Below are positions 20,115-30,215 of a stretch of DNA of 64,000 nt, one piece after another. This stretch comes from Paludibacter sp963678465 (GTDB lineage Bacteria > Bacteroidota > Bacteroidia > Bacteroidales > Paludibacteraceae): NCBI GenBank assembly GCA_963678465.1, contig OY782858.1:1550001-1614000 (forward strand). The letters are read 5' to 3'. Under the pieces are notes generated by a model. It was given only the letters and a program-made list of their open reading frames with translations, made no database searches and had not been told where the DNA came from. The position numbers and the translations under genes were made by a program. Numbering within the stretch: position 1 is the first letter of the stretch; each line of letters begins with the position of its first letter.

Positions 20115-21476
20115 TTATTGATTAAATTTCCACCAATCGAAATAGAACAATTCTTTTTCACCTTTAAATACGAAATACAAGTCATGCACCCCTTTCACTT
20201 TCTTTACGGGCGTAGTGACTGTTCTCCAGAGATCACCTTCGCCGGATGTTTTAATGTCAATTATTGCCAGCAAGGGACCATCAAGTTTATCGGTGCGAAT
20301 TTCAATTTTACCACCGTTCAACGAAGCCACATTAACATCAACCGATGAAGCTCCGTTTGAAAAATCCACACCTTGCACTTTAAGATAATCACCATTGTTG
20401 ATAGAACTTAGATATAATCTATCAGCAATTTTCTTCCCTTTGTCCCATGATATGTTACGTTCCCATTCGGTAGTTGTTTCCGTTTTGAGACCTTCGCTGT
20501 AGGCAATTGTTTCAGCTTCGACGCGTCGATAAGGATTCAGTGTACCCAGTTGCGCTGCATTTTTCGACCAAAATGGATGCTGCTGAATCGTACCATCGGC
20601 ATTGTATATTAAGTCCTCGAGACATATCGAACGTCTTTCGTAATGTTTGGACATGGTTTGCTTCAGAATAGCATAATTAAAACCAAACACATAGGAATTT
20701 CCTTTATATTCGATAATGCCCGGGTGATTACCACTGGAGCGCGGGTCGCCCTCCATTATCATCCCTTTGTATTCCCACGGTCCGGTAGGAGAATTACTCA
20801 TGGCATAACCAATACCTTCCGGGCAACAAGTAGATGCATAGGACAGGTAATAATGTCCGTTACGTTTCCATACCCACGGTCCTTCCTGAAAATTGTCTGG
20901 CTTGGTAGCTTCTTTTATAACTTCACCTGAATAAGAAACCATATCCTCGTTTAACTTTACATAATAAAGATTGGGGTTACCCCAGTAAAGATAAGCCTGA
21001 CCATCATCATCGATAAAAACAGTTGGATCGATATCGTGCGTACTGTTTTTAATGAGCGGTTTACCAATTGGATCTTTGAAAGGGCCATAGGGACTATCGG
21101 CCACCAACACTCCTATTCCCAGACCATTCGGCACAGGACAATACAAATAAAATTTATTGTTCCGCCTAATGCACTGAGCAGCCCAGGCGCCATTGTCAAC
21201 ATCCACCCATTTAAAATCTTTCAGTGTTGCCACCACCCCGCGGTCGGTCCAGTTGACCATATCCGTAGAAGTGTAAAGCAGCCAATCCTGCATTTTAAAT
21301 CCAAAAGCATCATCTTCATCATGTCCGGTATAAAGAAACACTGTGTCGTTGTACACCATTGGAGCCGGATCGGCTGTAAATTTGGTTTGAATAATCGGGT
21401 TTTGCGCATTAGCGTAAAAAGACAGATTCATTAAAACCGTTAAAACAGAAACGATGGCAAATGCATATTTTTTCAT
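20115..21476 (-). CDS. GH43 glycosidase with C-terminal CBM6
   Basis: 453 residues, signal peptide to about 24. Triad residues: Asp36 (TADPAP), Asp150 (DIDPTVFIDDDG) and Glu198 (FQEGPW). The CBM6 module starts near 310 (RRVEAETIAYSEG) and ends FYFDWWKF. It lies 10 bp downstream of the GH2 gene and 16 bp upstream of the preceding GH43, so it is surely in one transcript with them. Same functional expectation as its two neighbours: removal of arabinose or xylose side groups from arabinoxylan, with CBM6 aiding binding. Confidence 0.87.
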   Translation of the reverse strand: MKKYAFAIVSVLTVLMNLSFYANAQNPIIQTKFTADPAPMVYNDTVFLYTGHDEDDAFGFKMQDWLLYTSTDMVNWTDRGVVATLKDFKWVDVDNGAWAAQCIRRNNKFYLYCPVPNGLGIGVLVADSPYGPFKDPIGKPLIKNSTHDIDPTVFIDDDGQAYLYWGNPNLYYVKLNEDMVSYSGEVIKEATKPDNFQEGPWVWKRNGHYYLSYASTCCPEGIGYAMSNSPTGPWEYKGMIMEGDPRSSGNHPGIIEYKGNSYVFGFNYAILKQTMSKHYERRSICLEDLIYNADGTIQQHPFWSKNAAQLGTLNPYRRVEAETIAYSEGLKTETTTEWERNISWDKGKKIADRLYLSSINNGDYLKVQGVDFSNGASSVDVNVASLNGGKIEIRTDKLDGPLLAIIDIKTSGEGDLWRTVTTPVKKVKGVHDLYFVFKGEKELFYFDWWKFNQ

Positions 21477-21486
21477 AAAATATTGT

Positions 21487-24400
21487 TTACTGCAAGTTTA
21501 TTGTATAGCTAAATGACGTAGCATCGGCAAAAACCTGAAATTTTTCAAGAGGACGCGGTCCGCAACTTGCAGAGCCAACCCCAAGTGTTTTTGTTGAAAT
21601 ACAGAACACAGTTGAAGTGCTGGCAGGCAAATCAATTTTATACTCTACAGGATGTATTTGCTCATCGGTATGAGGAAGCGCTGCTACCTGCATCAATTTT
21701 TCATCGGCTTTCACCAGCAACGAAGGCATATCATTACCACTTAATTTTGCCCAACGCACATCTTCGTGATTACCGCGTTCCATTGGTTTTTCATATTCAT
21801 ATTGTTCGTTTACACCCAGTTCGTAGATGCCAACTTCGGCAGCGCTTTTACGATCGGAATAATTTTCGAATGGACCACGCCCTAAAAACGTCATCCGATC
21901 GAGCTTTTTATCGAGTAACATACGCACTCCAATTCGGGCTAAATTAAGCCTCAAACCAACAAACTGCACCTGATTATCAACTTTTATTGAACCATCGCCT
22001 TTCACAAGATAAGTGGCGGTGTGGTAAACGCCAAACCCTTCTTTTCCATTGGCTTTTGTTGTTGAAGTCACCTTTACTGATGTTTTGTCAAGTACTTCCA
22101 CTTTAAAGTAGACCAAAGAATACTGAAGTGCATTTACGCCGAATTTTTGCCATTGCTGATAAGCCCAGTCATCGTCGTTGCGATGCGAGGCACGCCACAA
22201 ATGCAATTTGGGGGCGCCATCGGCAACCAACAGATTTACTCCGTTTCGGGTCAACTGACTCATAAAACCTGTAGTTTTATCAAAACTCACCGAAAATCCT
22301 TTTGCCGAAATAACAGCTGACTGTGGAGTTTGAACAAGTTTCACCGGCTGGGTTACTTCGGCTTCGGCTACTGGAAGTGTGTTGACAGGAAGTTTAAATT
22401 GCTCTGTCGCAACTTCAAAACCTTTATCGGCCCAAAGCGTTTTTTCTTTTTGTTTGTACGAAATGCGCAAAAAATATTCGGCTCCCGGTTTTGGATTTTC
22501 AATTTTATAAGGAACATTTGCTGAAAAAACATCTTTCGCCCACGTTGGACGCATTCTGATTTGTCCGCTATCAATAATACGCTCACCATTCTCGGATAAG
22601 GTCCAGGTAGCTTCAAAACCATTTAAAGTAATAAACTGGTATTTGTTTTTAATTTGAATTCCACCATTAATCGGGTCGGAAAGTTCAGTATCAATCCATT
22701 GAAATGCTTTTTTCATTTCCGGATAATGGGGTTTCATCTTATTTCCTTCGGTAGAACGATCGTAGGACACTACCCCTTTGTGGATAAAATAACGGTCGTT
22801 TGGATTCTCGCCAAAACCGCCTCCATAGGCCAAAATCGGATGTTTAGGGTCACGTTTGTTCCACAAAGCCTGATCCTGAAACTCCCAGATAGCACCACCT
22901 AAAATGCCGGGATGACTATCAAACAGTTTTGAATAATCGTCCAGAGAACCCATGGAGTTGAACATGGCATGTATAAACTCGCAGATATAAAATGGTTTAG
23001 TCATTCCCCAGTTTTTGGCCATATCGGCATAGTCGGCAGCAGTTCCGTACATGCGGCCTTCGAAATCGGACGGATTTCTGCTTCCGATACCAAATCGTTC
23101 GTAATGTACAAAACGGGTTGAATCAATTGTTTTTACCGCATGCATGGCAGCTTTCAGGTTGGTGCTTATTCCACCACCTTCGTTGCCAAGCGACCAAATA
23201 ATTACAGAAGGATGATTTTTGAAATTTTCGGTATTTGCCACATTGCGGTCAACAATCGCAGCCTTTATAGTTGGCTCTTCATCAAAGCGATAGTCATACC
23301 CATGATATTCCATATTGGCTTCGGCCACCAACCAAATTCCCCATTCGTCGCACAACTCGTACCAACGGGGATCGTTGGAATAATGACTTGTACGCACGTG
23401 ATTACAATTTCCCTGTTTGATCACCTCCAAGTCGCGGATCATTTGCGCCTCGGTAATGGCATGACCTACGTCCGACCAATGTTCGTGGCGGTTTACGCCT
23501 TTTAGTTTAATAGGTACACCGTTTACTTTAAAAACCCGTCCATCGATTTCCAGTTTACGGAAACCAACTTTCGAAGACAATATCTCGCCTTCTGAATTTG
23601 TAAGCACCACAGTATAAAGATGTGGCGTTTCAGCAGTCCATTTCAATGGATTCGTTACCGGAATTTTTACATTTAAGGCTTCTTCCTGATTTGATTTCAA
23701 CAATTTACCGGTGGCACTTGCTTTGGCTATTTCTTTACCTTGCTGATCGTAAAGTGTAGCTGTAAATGTTTGGGCTTTGGCTGTTTTATCGCTATAATTT
23801 TTAATTTTTGCCGTTACATTCAGTGTGGCATCCTTGTAATCTTTATCCAAATCTGTTTTTACAAAAAAGTCGCGCATATGTACCTGTGGTGCACTCCAAA
23901 GCGTTACATTTCGGAAAATCCCGTGCAGTCGCCACATGTCCTGATCCTCGAGCCAGGTACCCGAACTGTATTGATACACCTCAACGGCAATCATATTTTT
24001 ACCTGGTTTCAGGTAGTTGGTAAGGTCGAAATCAGCAGCATTACGGCTGTTTACACTGAAACCAACTTTCTGACCATTTACCCATAAAAAGAAAGCACAG
24101 TCTACTCCATCGAAGGTTATAAAGTTACGACGTTCCATCCATTCGGCGGGAAAATTAAACTCTCTGCGGTAACTTCCCACAGGATTTCGTTCAGTATAAG
24201 CAGTGTACCATTTTTCAGGCTCACTCATTACCCGCGGAAAATCTTTTTTGATTGTATAACCTAAGTTCCGGTAAAAAGGCGTTCCGTATCCGTGAACTTC
24301 CCAGTTGGAAGGTACCGGAATTTCTTTCCAGGCCGAAACATCGTAATCGGTTTTGTAAAAATCGACCGGACGTTGTTCGGGTGTTGGCACCCAGTTAAAT

Positions 24401-24636
24401 TTCCATGCACCGTTGAGACTTTGACAAAGCGATGAAGCATGTCGTTTGGCAACCAAGGCTTCCTGCAGGTTGGCATAAGGCATCAAAGTGGCATGATAGG
24501 GTTCTTTGTTGATCCCAAGCATTTCAGGATTTTCTATTTCAGGAGGAACAGGAGCGCCCTTTAAAGACTGTGCGCTCACCTTGCCTATCGAGCAAAGAAA
24601 AAGCAGAATTAACGCTAAAAAAATGACTTTTTTCAT
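21487..24636 (-). CDS. GH2 beta-galactosidase (LacZ-like, five-domain)
   Basis: 1049 residues, close to the length of LacZ-type enzymes plus a signal peptide (to about 22). Sugar-binding jelly roll at about 70-250, Ig-like domain to about 365, and barrel containing VNRHEHWSDVG. The acid/base is Glu486 in WSLGNEGGG and the nucleophile is Glu553 in ICEFIHAMFNS. A beta-galactosidase small-chain domain follows from about 790 (FSVSFDKTTGFMSQLTRNG). The nucleophile block departs from the usual CEYAHAMGNS (Phe-Ile for Tyr-Ala and Phe for Gly), which may alter the active-site pocket. Role: hydrolysis of beta-galactosides in side chains; other GH2 activities are possible. Confidence 0.87.
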   Translation of the reverse strand: MKKVIFLALILLFLCSIGKVSAQSLKGAPVPPEIENPEMLGINKEPYHATLMPYANLQEALVAKRHASSLCQSLNGAWKFNWVPTPEQRPVDFYKTDYDVSAWKEIPVPSNWEVHGYGTPFYRNLGYTIKKDFPRVMSEPEKWYTAYTERNPVGSYRREFNFPAEWMERRNFITFDGVDCAFFLWVNGQKVGFSVNSRNAADFDLTNYLKPGKNMIAVEVYQYSSGTWLEDQDMWRLHGIFRNVTLWSAPQVHMRDFFVKTDLDKDYKDATLNVTAKIKNYSDKTAKAQTFTATLYDQQGKEIAKASATGKLLKSNQEEALNVKIPVTNPLKWTAETPHLYTVVLTNSEGEILSSKVGFRKLEIDGRVFKVNGVPIKLKGVNRHEHWSDVGHAITEAQMIRDLEVIKQGNCNHVRTSHYSNDPRWYELCDEWGIWLVAEANMEYHGYDYRFDEEPTIKAAIVDRNVANTENFKNHPSVIIWSLGNEGGGISTNLKAAMHAVKTIDSTRFVHYERFGIGSRNPSDFEGRMYGTAADYADMAKNWGMTKPFYICEFIHAMFNSMGSLDDYSKLFDSHPGILGGAIWEFQDQALWNKRDPKHPILAYGGGFGENPNDRYFIHKGVVSYDRSTEGNKMKPHYPEMKKAFQWIDTELSDPINGGIQIKNKYQFITLNGFEATWTLSENGERIIDSGQIRMRPTWAKDVFSANVPYKIENPKPGAEYFLRISYKQKEKTLWADKGFEVATEQFKLPVNTLPVAEAEVTQPVKLVQTPQSAVISAKGFSVSFDKTTGFMSQLTRNGVNLLVADGAPKLHLWRASHRNDDDWAYQQWQKFGVNALQYSLVYFKVEVLDKTSVKVTSTTKANGKEGFGVYHTATYLVKGDGSIKVDNQVQFVGLRLNLARIGVRMLLDKKLDRMTFLGRGPFENYSDRKSAAEVGIYELGVNEQYEYEKPMERGNHEDVRWAKLSGNDMPSLLVKADEKLMQVAALPHTDEQIHPVEYKIDLPASTSTVFCISTKTLGVGSASCGPRPLEKFQVFADATSFSYTINLQ

Positions 24637-24682
24637 TGATAATAAATTTTTTGGTTCTGAATATTTATTTGTAAGTGAAAAT

Positions 24683-27280
24683 TTATTTTATCACTACTCT
24701 TTTTGTTTTCAAATCTTTATCATCGGAGCTATTTCCGTAGTACACATCGTATTCGCCGGGAGTTACAAGCATTTTACGTTGTGCCCAATCATAGAATTCG
24801 AAAGCCGAAGGCGTTAACTCGATGCTGGCCTGCACTGTTTTACCTGCAGCCAGTTCTACCCGCTGAAATCCACGTAAAGTTTTGATAGGTCCTTCAATAT
24901 CATTCACCTTTTTCACATACACTTGTACCACTTCGGTGCCTGACATTTTTCCTGTATTTGAAACAGGAATTGTCATCTTCAACGACTCATTCGTTCTGAT
25001 TTTTGTTTTATTCAACCTGGCATTGCCAATTACAAATGTTGTATAATTTAATCCGTAACCAAAATGGAACAACGGCGCATCGGTCATAAATCTGTAGGTA
25101 CGGCCTTTCATATTGTAATCTTCGAAATCGGGCAATTGATTTACATTTTTGTAAAAAGTTACCGGAAGTTTACCTGAAGGATTGTAATCGCCGAACAATA
25201 CGTTGGCAACGGCAGTTCCTCCTGCTTGTCCGGGATACCATGCCTGCAAAATAGCATCACACGATTCGAGCTCGGGAACCAAAGCCATTGCTGATCCTGA
25301 GAAATTGACGAAAACTATTTTTTTGCCTGCTTTTTTCAATGCCTGTAACATGCGACGTTGAATGGTTGGAAGTTCAATATCGGTACGGTCGCCACCTTTA
25401 AAACCCTGTATTTGAACCGGCATTTCTTCTCCTTCGAGCGATGGCGCTATACCACCGGCAAAAATCACTATATCGGCATCCTTTACTTTCGCGATTGACG
25501 AAGCAATATCAAACGGAACAATAGCTCCTAAATCGAAATTTAAAACAGCATCAGAGTCACCTTGCGAAAAGGCAATTTCAATTTCGTATGATTTTCCGGC
25601 TTCTGCTTTAAGCGTATATACATTGGTAGGGTTCGATGCAAACACATGGCGCACTACTAACTCGCCATTGATTTTCAGCGTAGCTCTTCCGTTTACCTGA
25701 AACTGAAAAGCAACATCACCCGTTACAGTTGGTTGAAAAACAGTTTTGTATTGTGCCGAAAAATTCCGGATATTCACTCCTGCCGCGAAAGCTGTTGCGC
25801 CCATAGTGGTCAGCTGCAACGGCGTATTAATTATTTGTGTTGCAACAGGTTCTCCTTCGGCAACACGTGTATTCCAATACTTTGCAACAAAACCTTTCTT
25901 ACCATCGATGCTACATTCGTGGAAAAGACTGCTGATAGTGGTTTCGGCAGTTCGGTCGCATCCAAAATCATAGATAATGTCATTACCAAGTCGTTGGCGC
26001 AATGCGTCCAAAACCGTTATCGTGCGTCCGGGGAAACCATTATAATTACCCCATTGCATCACCGAATCGTTGGCATTGGGTCCCATGACGGCAATTTTCA
26101 TTTGTTTATTCAATGGCAAAATATTGTTTTTATTCTGAAGCAATACCAGACTTTCCTCTGTCATGCGCAAGGCCAAAGCCTGATGTTGAGCACTGTTCAC
26201 CACTGAATAAGGAATATCCCAAACAGGCTTTTCGTTCATCTCACCAAGTTCGAAACGCGCTTTTAAAAGTCGGTACAATGATATATCAACGCGTTTTTCG
26301 TCAATTAAGCCTTTGTTTACTGCATCAGGAATAGTGGCGAAGTCTGAACCACATTCCAGGTCGGTACCATTCTGTACTGCATTAGCCGAAGCATGAGCGG
26401 CATCGGGTTGTGTAGCATGTGCATTTTTGCGATAAAAATCGGAAATGGCCCAACAATCTGACACCACCAACCCTTTAAAATTCCATTCGTCGCGTAGTAT
26501 TTGCGTCAGCAAGCGGTTACTTCCGCAACAAGGCTCTCCTTCATATCTGTTATAGGCACACATCACTTCTTTCACATCTGCTTTTTGCACCAAGTCCTTA
26601 AAAGCCGGCAAATACGTTTCCCACAAATCGCGTGGCGAAATATTTTCGGCATTGTACGAATGCCGGTTCCACTCCGGACCCGAATGTACAGCAAAATGTT
26701 TTGCACAGGCATGTAGTTTGTCGTATTCAGCATCGTCGGGTCCCTGCAAACCTTTCACAACAGCTACCCCCAACCGGCTTGTCAGATAAGGATCTTCTCC
26801 GTAAGTTTCCTGTCCCCTGCCCCAGCGTGGATCACGAAAAATATTCACATTGGGCGTCCAGTACGTCAGTCCCTGATAGCGTTTTAACCCACCTTGCTCA
26901 CTGTATTTATTCGATTTTGCGCGAGCTTCGTCGGATACAGCTGTAAAGACATCAAACAACAAAGCATCGTTAAACGAAGCCGCCATACCAATAGCCTGAG
27001 GAAAAACAGTGGCTAAACCTGTGCGACCCACCCCATGCAATGCTTCGTTCCACCACTCGTAAGCCTTGATGCCCAAACGTGGTATGGCTGGTGAGTTATT
27101 TTGCATTAAAGCAGCCTTTTCGGCTAATGTTAGTCGGGGCAATAAATCCTTTGCTCTTTCTTCAGCAGTTAGTTTTGTGTTCTGATAAGGCAATTGTTGA
27201 CTTTGACAGTTCAATGTCACTAAACTGAAAATAAAAATGTAAGTAATTCTAAAAAATTGGCGATGAGTGATGAAATTCAT
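24683..27280 (-). CDS. GH3 beta-xylosidase/beta-glucosidase with PA14 insert (second copy)
   Basis: 865 residues. The N-terminus MNFITHRQFFRITYIFIFSLVT.. holds a signal segment ending with a possible lipoprotein cysteine (LNCQSQ, Cys25), though the lipobox is imperfect. GH3 barrel with WTPNVNIFRDPRWGRGQE (141-158) and nucleophile Asp275 in VVSDCWA. PA14-type domain at about 460-600 (KGFVAKYWNTRVAEGE onward), C-terminal Fn3-like domain. Most blocks match the GH3 at 4.8-7.4 kb, but the residue after the nucleophile motif is Trp here (DCWA versus DCGA), suggesting a different aglycone pocket. Expected to trim xylo-oligosaccharides. Confidence 0.9.
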   Translation of the reverse strand: MNFITHRQFFRITYIFIFSLVTLNCQSQQLPYQNTKLTAEERAKDLLPRLTLAEKAALMQNNSPAIPRLGIKAYEWWNEALHGVGRTGLATVFPQAIGMAASFNDALLFDVFTAVSDEARAKSNKYSEQGGLKRYQGLTYWTPNVNIFRDPRWGRGQETYGEDPYLTSRLGVAVVKGLQGPDDAEYDKLHACAKHFAVHSGPEWNRHSYNAENISPRDLWETYLPAFKDLVQKADVKEVMCAYNRYEGEPCCGSNRLLTQILRDEWNFKGLVVSDCWAISDFYRKNAHATQPDAAHASANAVQNGTDLECGSDFATIPDAVNKGLIDEKRVDISLYRLLKARFELGEMNEKPVWDIPYSVVNSAQHQALALRMTEESLVLLQNKNNILPLNKQMKIAVMGPNANDSVMQWGNYNGFPGRTITVLDALRQRLGNDIIYDFGCDRTAETTISSLFHECSIDGKKGFVAKYWNTRVAEGEPVATQIINTPLQLTTMGATAFAAGVNIRNFSAQYKTVFQPTVTGDVAFQFQVNGRATLKINGELVVRHVFASNPTNVYTLKAEAGKSYEIEIAFSQGDSDAVLNFDLGAIVPFDIASSIAKVKDADIVIFAGGIAPSLEGEEMPVQIQGFKGGDRTDIELPTIQRRMLQALKKAGKKIVFVNFSGSAMALVPELESCDAILQAWYPGQAGGTAVANVLFGDYNPSGKLPVTFYKNVNQLPDFEDYNMKGRTYRFMTDAPLFHFGYGLNYTTFVIGNARLNKTKIRTNESLKMTIPVSNTGKMSGTEVVQVYVKKVNDIEGPIKTLRGFQRVELAAGKTVQASIELTPSAFEFYDWAQRKMLVTPGEYDVYYGNSSDDKDLKTKRVVIK

Positions 27281-27348
27281 GTCTTTTTTTGGTTGCTGTT
27301 TATAAATTTATTGTAACGTGTTTCACAAATAGTAAAAACGATTATTTC

Positions 27349-28572
27349 TTATTTGAATAATTGTAAATCAATATATTTTCCCATTTTATCATAACCGGCT
27401 TCATTCGGATGCAGGAAATCACCTGTATGCACATCGGGCAAAATAGAAGCGACTTCATTGGGATTTCGCATTAATGCATCGAAATCGATAACTGCATCAA
27501 ATTTTCCACTTGTGCGTATCCATTCGTTGATCTGATCTCTGGCTTCCAAACGAAAATCAGTATCGTAAAATGACTTAGCAAATGGTAAAACAGTAGCGCC
27601 ATACACTTTAATACCCTTTGCATGCGCTTTTTCTATCATTGTAGTATAAGCATTCTTCAGAGCATCAACTATTTTAGGTGCATCCGCTGCATTGCGAATA
27701 CCTCCGATATCGTTTACTCCTATCGAAATAATGAGCCACTTAACATTGCTCTGCGAAAGTATATCGGCATCGAAACGGTTCAGCGCAGTCGGGCCTAAGC
27801 CACCACGAAGCACACAATTTCCTCCAATACCTAAATTTAAAACGCCATAATTTGATGTTGCGGGATGGCTCAATAATTTCTGTGAAAAAATATCGGGCCA
27901 GCGGTTTTGTTTGTTTACACCCGATCCTCGGCCGTCGGCAATTGAATTGCCAAGAACGGCAACAGCGCCGGCAGCTGACGTAGTTTGCACATCCAGACTG
28001 CTTATTACATACCAATGATCGGTAGGTATGGCTCCTGCAAAATCAACCGACTGTACATTGTTGCCCGAAAGAATAAATGATGTGGTGCGCGAACCCGGAT
28101 GCCCTGTGATATCATCGGGCACATCGCCAAAAGCAATCGTAATTGCCAATCGGGAATCAGGTTTTAATTTAAATTTCAATGCATCAGAAAAAATATCCTT
28201 TCCGGGCTGTATTGTTACCGATGGCTGACCAGAGAATTTCAGATTTTTTTGTGTCGGCGCTTCGATTTCGCTTCCATTCGTTGAAACGGCGATGGCTACA
28301 TTTTTCAGCGTTATGGGCTGTTTGCTGAATGTGTTTGCAAAGCGCAACCGTACTACATTACCACCAATCGATACCCTTATCACCTGGCGTAGACTGTTAT
28401 TTTCCAAACCCGGAGCGGGTGGCATATTATTAGGCTCTACCAACTGTGGAGCTGTAGCCCAGCTTCCGGTCCATACTTTCGAAGTATTATTTTTAGCATT
28501 TATATTTCCTGTAAAAAATATAAATAACAACATCATTACCGAAAGTAAAAATCCTGATTTCTTATTCATCAT
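27349..28572 (-). CDS. SGNH/GDSL-family esterase, secreted
   Basis: 407 residues with signal peptide to about 26. An N-terminal beta-rich region (33-195; VWTGSWATAPQL...) precedes an SGNH hydrolase domain. Block I is VLGNSIADG with Ser210, block II GIGGN near 249-252, block III GVNDIGG with Asn287, and block V DFLHPN with Asp385 and His388. The GDS of block I is GNS here. Such proteins deacetylate polysaccharides or other esters. Position between GH3 and GH8 suggests xylan deacetylation; the family does not fix the substrate. The gap to GH8 upstream is 34 bp. Confidence 0.8.
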   Translation of the reverse strand: MMNKKSGFLLSVMMLLFIFFTGNINAKNNTSKVWTGSWATAPQLVEPNNMPPAPGLENNSLRQVIRVSIGGNVVRLRFANTFSKQPITLKNVAIAVSTNGSEIEAPTQKNLKFSGQPSVTIQPGKDIFSDALKFKLKPDSRLAITIAFGDVPDDITGHPGSRTTSFILSGNNVQSVDFAGAIPTDHWYVISSLDVQTTSAAGAVAVLGNSIADGRGSGVNKQNRWPDIFSQKLLSHPATSNYGVLNLGIGGNCVLRGGLGPTALNRFDADILSQSNVKWLIISIGVNDIGGIRNAADAPKIVDALKNAYTTMIEKAHAKGIKVYGATVLPFAKSFYDTDFRLEARDQINEWIRTSGKFDAVIDFDALMRNPNEVASILPDVHTGDFLHPNEAGYDKMGKYIDLQLFK

Positions 28573-28606
28573 TGTGTTTTATAGTATTTATATAAACTAC
28601 TCATTT

Positions 28607-29863
28607 TCAGTTTGGATTATATACTTTGAAGTTACCCGAAAGATGCAGATAGCTCATAAAATAAAGCAAACCATCGTAATACCTGTACTGACCCGAAGGG
28701 ATGGGCGTATTGAAAAAATCATCTACAAAAAGCCAGGCCGTTTTATCTTTCGAAGCCAAAGCACCCACCGCATTGCAGGCCACCAAGCCTGCTGAATGTG
28801 GCGTATCCAACTTTGTTCCATCAATTTTGTACTGATTTCCGTAGCTATTTATTCCTTCGTTTATAAAAAATGTATGAATTTTCCTGATCTGCTTTGGTTC
28901 GGCACACGATTTTTTAAACCATGCATAATCCACGGCCATGTTCATAATACAACGCCAAGCATCGAAACGGAAATCGCCATGATCGCCCACGTGTTTGGGC
29001 GAACCATCATAATTAGCATAGTTTGGCATTAATCCTGTCACTTTATGAGCAAACTTAGGAAACATTTTCCGGCTTTCCGAAGCACATTGTTTCCAAAAAG
29101 TGTTGTTAGTGGTAGCCCACCTGCTCCACAATTCATAAAATGCCGGAAGGTGATAGGAAGGATCGGTGAATAATTTTCCTTCTTCGGAGGGTACAAAAGT
29201 AATTTGTCTTTTTTCGCTATCGAACAAATTCGTTATTGGCGTATTATTGCCCTTATGCTTCGTCATAGCAAGCTCAAGAATCTCGTTGGCTTCCTTCGAA
29301 TAGTTGTAAATGCCTTCACCGTTGCCCCAGCGGTTGGCGGCCAAAAACAATGCAGTTACAATATATTCCTCGCCATCCGAAGCTGCTCCCGGATCTATAA
29401 TCGTTCCATCTCCGTTCATCTGCCAGGCAAAATAGCCTTTACGAGGTCCGGATTGATGTTGCATATGCACTTTCGACCACTTCCACAACTTGTTGAATTC
29501 CTTTTGCTTATCCATTTGTACACATATCATCAAACCATAGGACATACCTTCGGAGCGTACATCTTTATTTCCGGTATCGAAAATATAAGCCTCATCGCTA
29601 CCCAACTCATAATAAATGCGTTGTTGATTCGCATCGCCATAAAACAGTTGTTGCCAGATTGCCTCTAACTTACTATCAATTAATTTTCTATCGTAACCAG
29701 CTTCCGCAAACATATTACGATATTCGCCTGTATAAAATGCTCCTTTGGCCGGAATTTTAGGTTTCGTGGTTGGTATGGCACTTTTAGAACTCTGATCTAC
29801 ATTCTGAGCAAACAACTGACAGACGAACAGATGAATAACCAATAAAAGAAATGATTTTTTCAT
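28607..29863 (-). CDS. GH8 reducing-end xylose-releasing exo-oligoxylanase or xylanase
   Basis: I place the start at the ATG ending at 29863, giving MKKSFLLLVIHLFVCQLFAQ as a signal peptide and a protein of 418 residues. A further in-frame ATG 36 bp upstream would put 12 charged residues ahead of the signal. GH8 (alpha/alpha)6 barrel motifs: DVRSEGMSYG with acid Glu105, GAASDGEEYIVTAL (159-172) and DFRFDAWR with Asp301, where the family base lies. The overall pattern matches Rex-type exo-oligoxylanases, which release xylose from the reducing end of oligosaccharides. It seems to head its own transcript: a 352-bp gap with a promoter-like box lies upstream. Confidence 0.87.
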   Translation of the reverse strand: MKKSFLLLVIHLFVCQLFAQNVDQSSKSAIPTTKPKIPAKGAFYTGEYRNMFAEAGYDRKLIDSKLEAIWQQLFYGDANQQRIYYELGSDEAYIFDTGNKDVRSEGMSYGLMICVQMDKQKEFNKLWKWSKVHMQHQSGPRKGYFAWQMNGDGTIIDPGAASDGEEYIVTALFLAANRWGNGEGIYNYSKEANEILELAMTKHKGNNTPITNLFDSEKRQITFVPSEEGKLFTDPSYHLPAFYELWSRWATTNNTFWKQCASESRKMFPKFAHKVTGLMPNYANYDGSPKHVGDHGDFRFDAWRCIMNMAVDYAWFKKSCAEPKQIRKIHTFFINEGINSYGNQYKIDGTKLDTPHSAGLVACNAVGALASKDKTAWLFVDDFFNTPIPSGQYRYYDGLLYFMSYLHLSGNFKVYNPN

Positions 29864-29958
29864 GTTTTTTTCAATTTTTGTGATAGAAAATATTTCCAAA
29901 TGAACAGATCTAAAAATAAAACATTTACCAGCCTGCGAACATTAGAAACCTGAGTTTA

Positions 29959-29966
29959 CAAAGATA
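29959..29966 (-). promoter_or_regulatory. Candidate -7 box (TATCTTTG) upstream of GH8
   Basis: The minus strand reads TATCTTTG, a full match to the Bacteroidota -7 consensus TAnnTTTG, about 95 bp before the GH8 start. The -33 partner (TTTG) is only approximated by ATTG at the expected distance. A second full match (TATGTTTG, 30030-30037) lies further upstream, also without a good -33. One of them probably starts the transcript running through GH8 and the genes beyond. Confidence 0.4.
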
Positions 29967-30113
29967 ATTTTTTGATTCAATCAATGCTTACAGTATTAGA
30001 TATTTTATTTAAGAATTCAAACAATAATACAAACATAGAAAAAAGATTTTCAATGCTTTATCCTTTATTGTTATTTTAATGTGCCTTTTTTCAATGAAGC
30101 AACATTAGAACGC

Positions 30114-30163
30114 TATTTTGATAACAACTGATCATCTTTAGTAAAACCATTGCTATCAAAATA
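30114..30163. repeat. 10-bp inverted repeat in the 352-bp CE1/GH8 intergenic gap
   Basis: TATTTTGATA (30114-30123) and its exact reverse complement (30154-30163) are separated by 30 bp, just downstream of the last CE1-type gene. No T-tract follows on the minus strand, so it is a weak terminator candidate. It could equally be an operator. The rest of 29864-30215 is A/T-rich and shows no reading frame worth calling. Confidence 0.35.
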
Positions 30164-30215
30164 AAAACGAAAAGAAGCAATTCCAACCTAAATTGGGGCG
30201 TAAAAGCAGCCTTGA

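Noticed and set aside
28607..29899. Longer GH8 start at 29899
   Set aside because: It would place MEIFSITKIEKN before an ordinary signal peptide; the start at 29863 is better.
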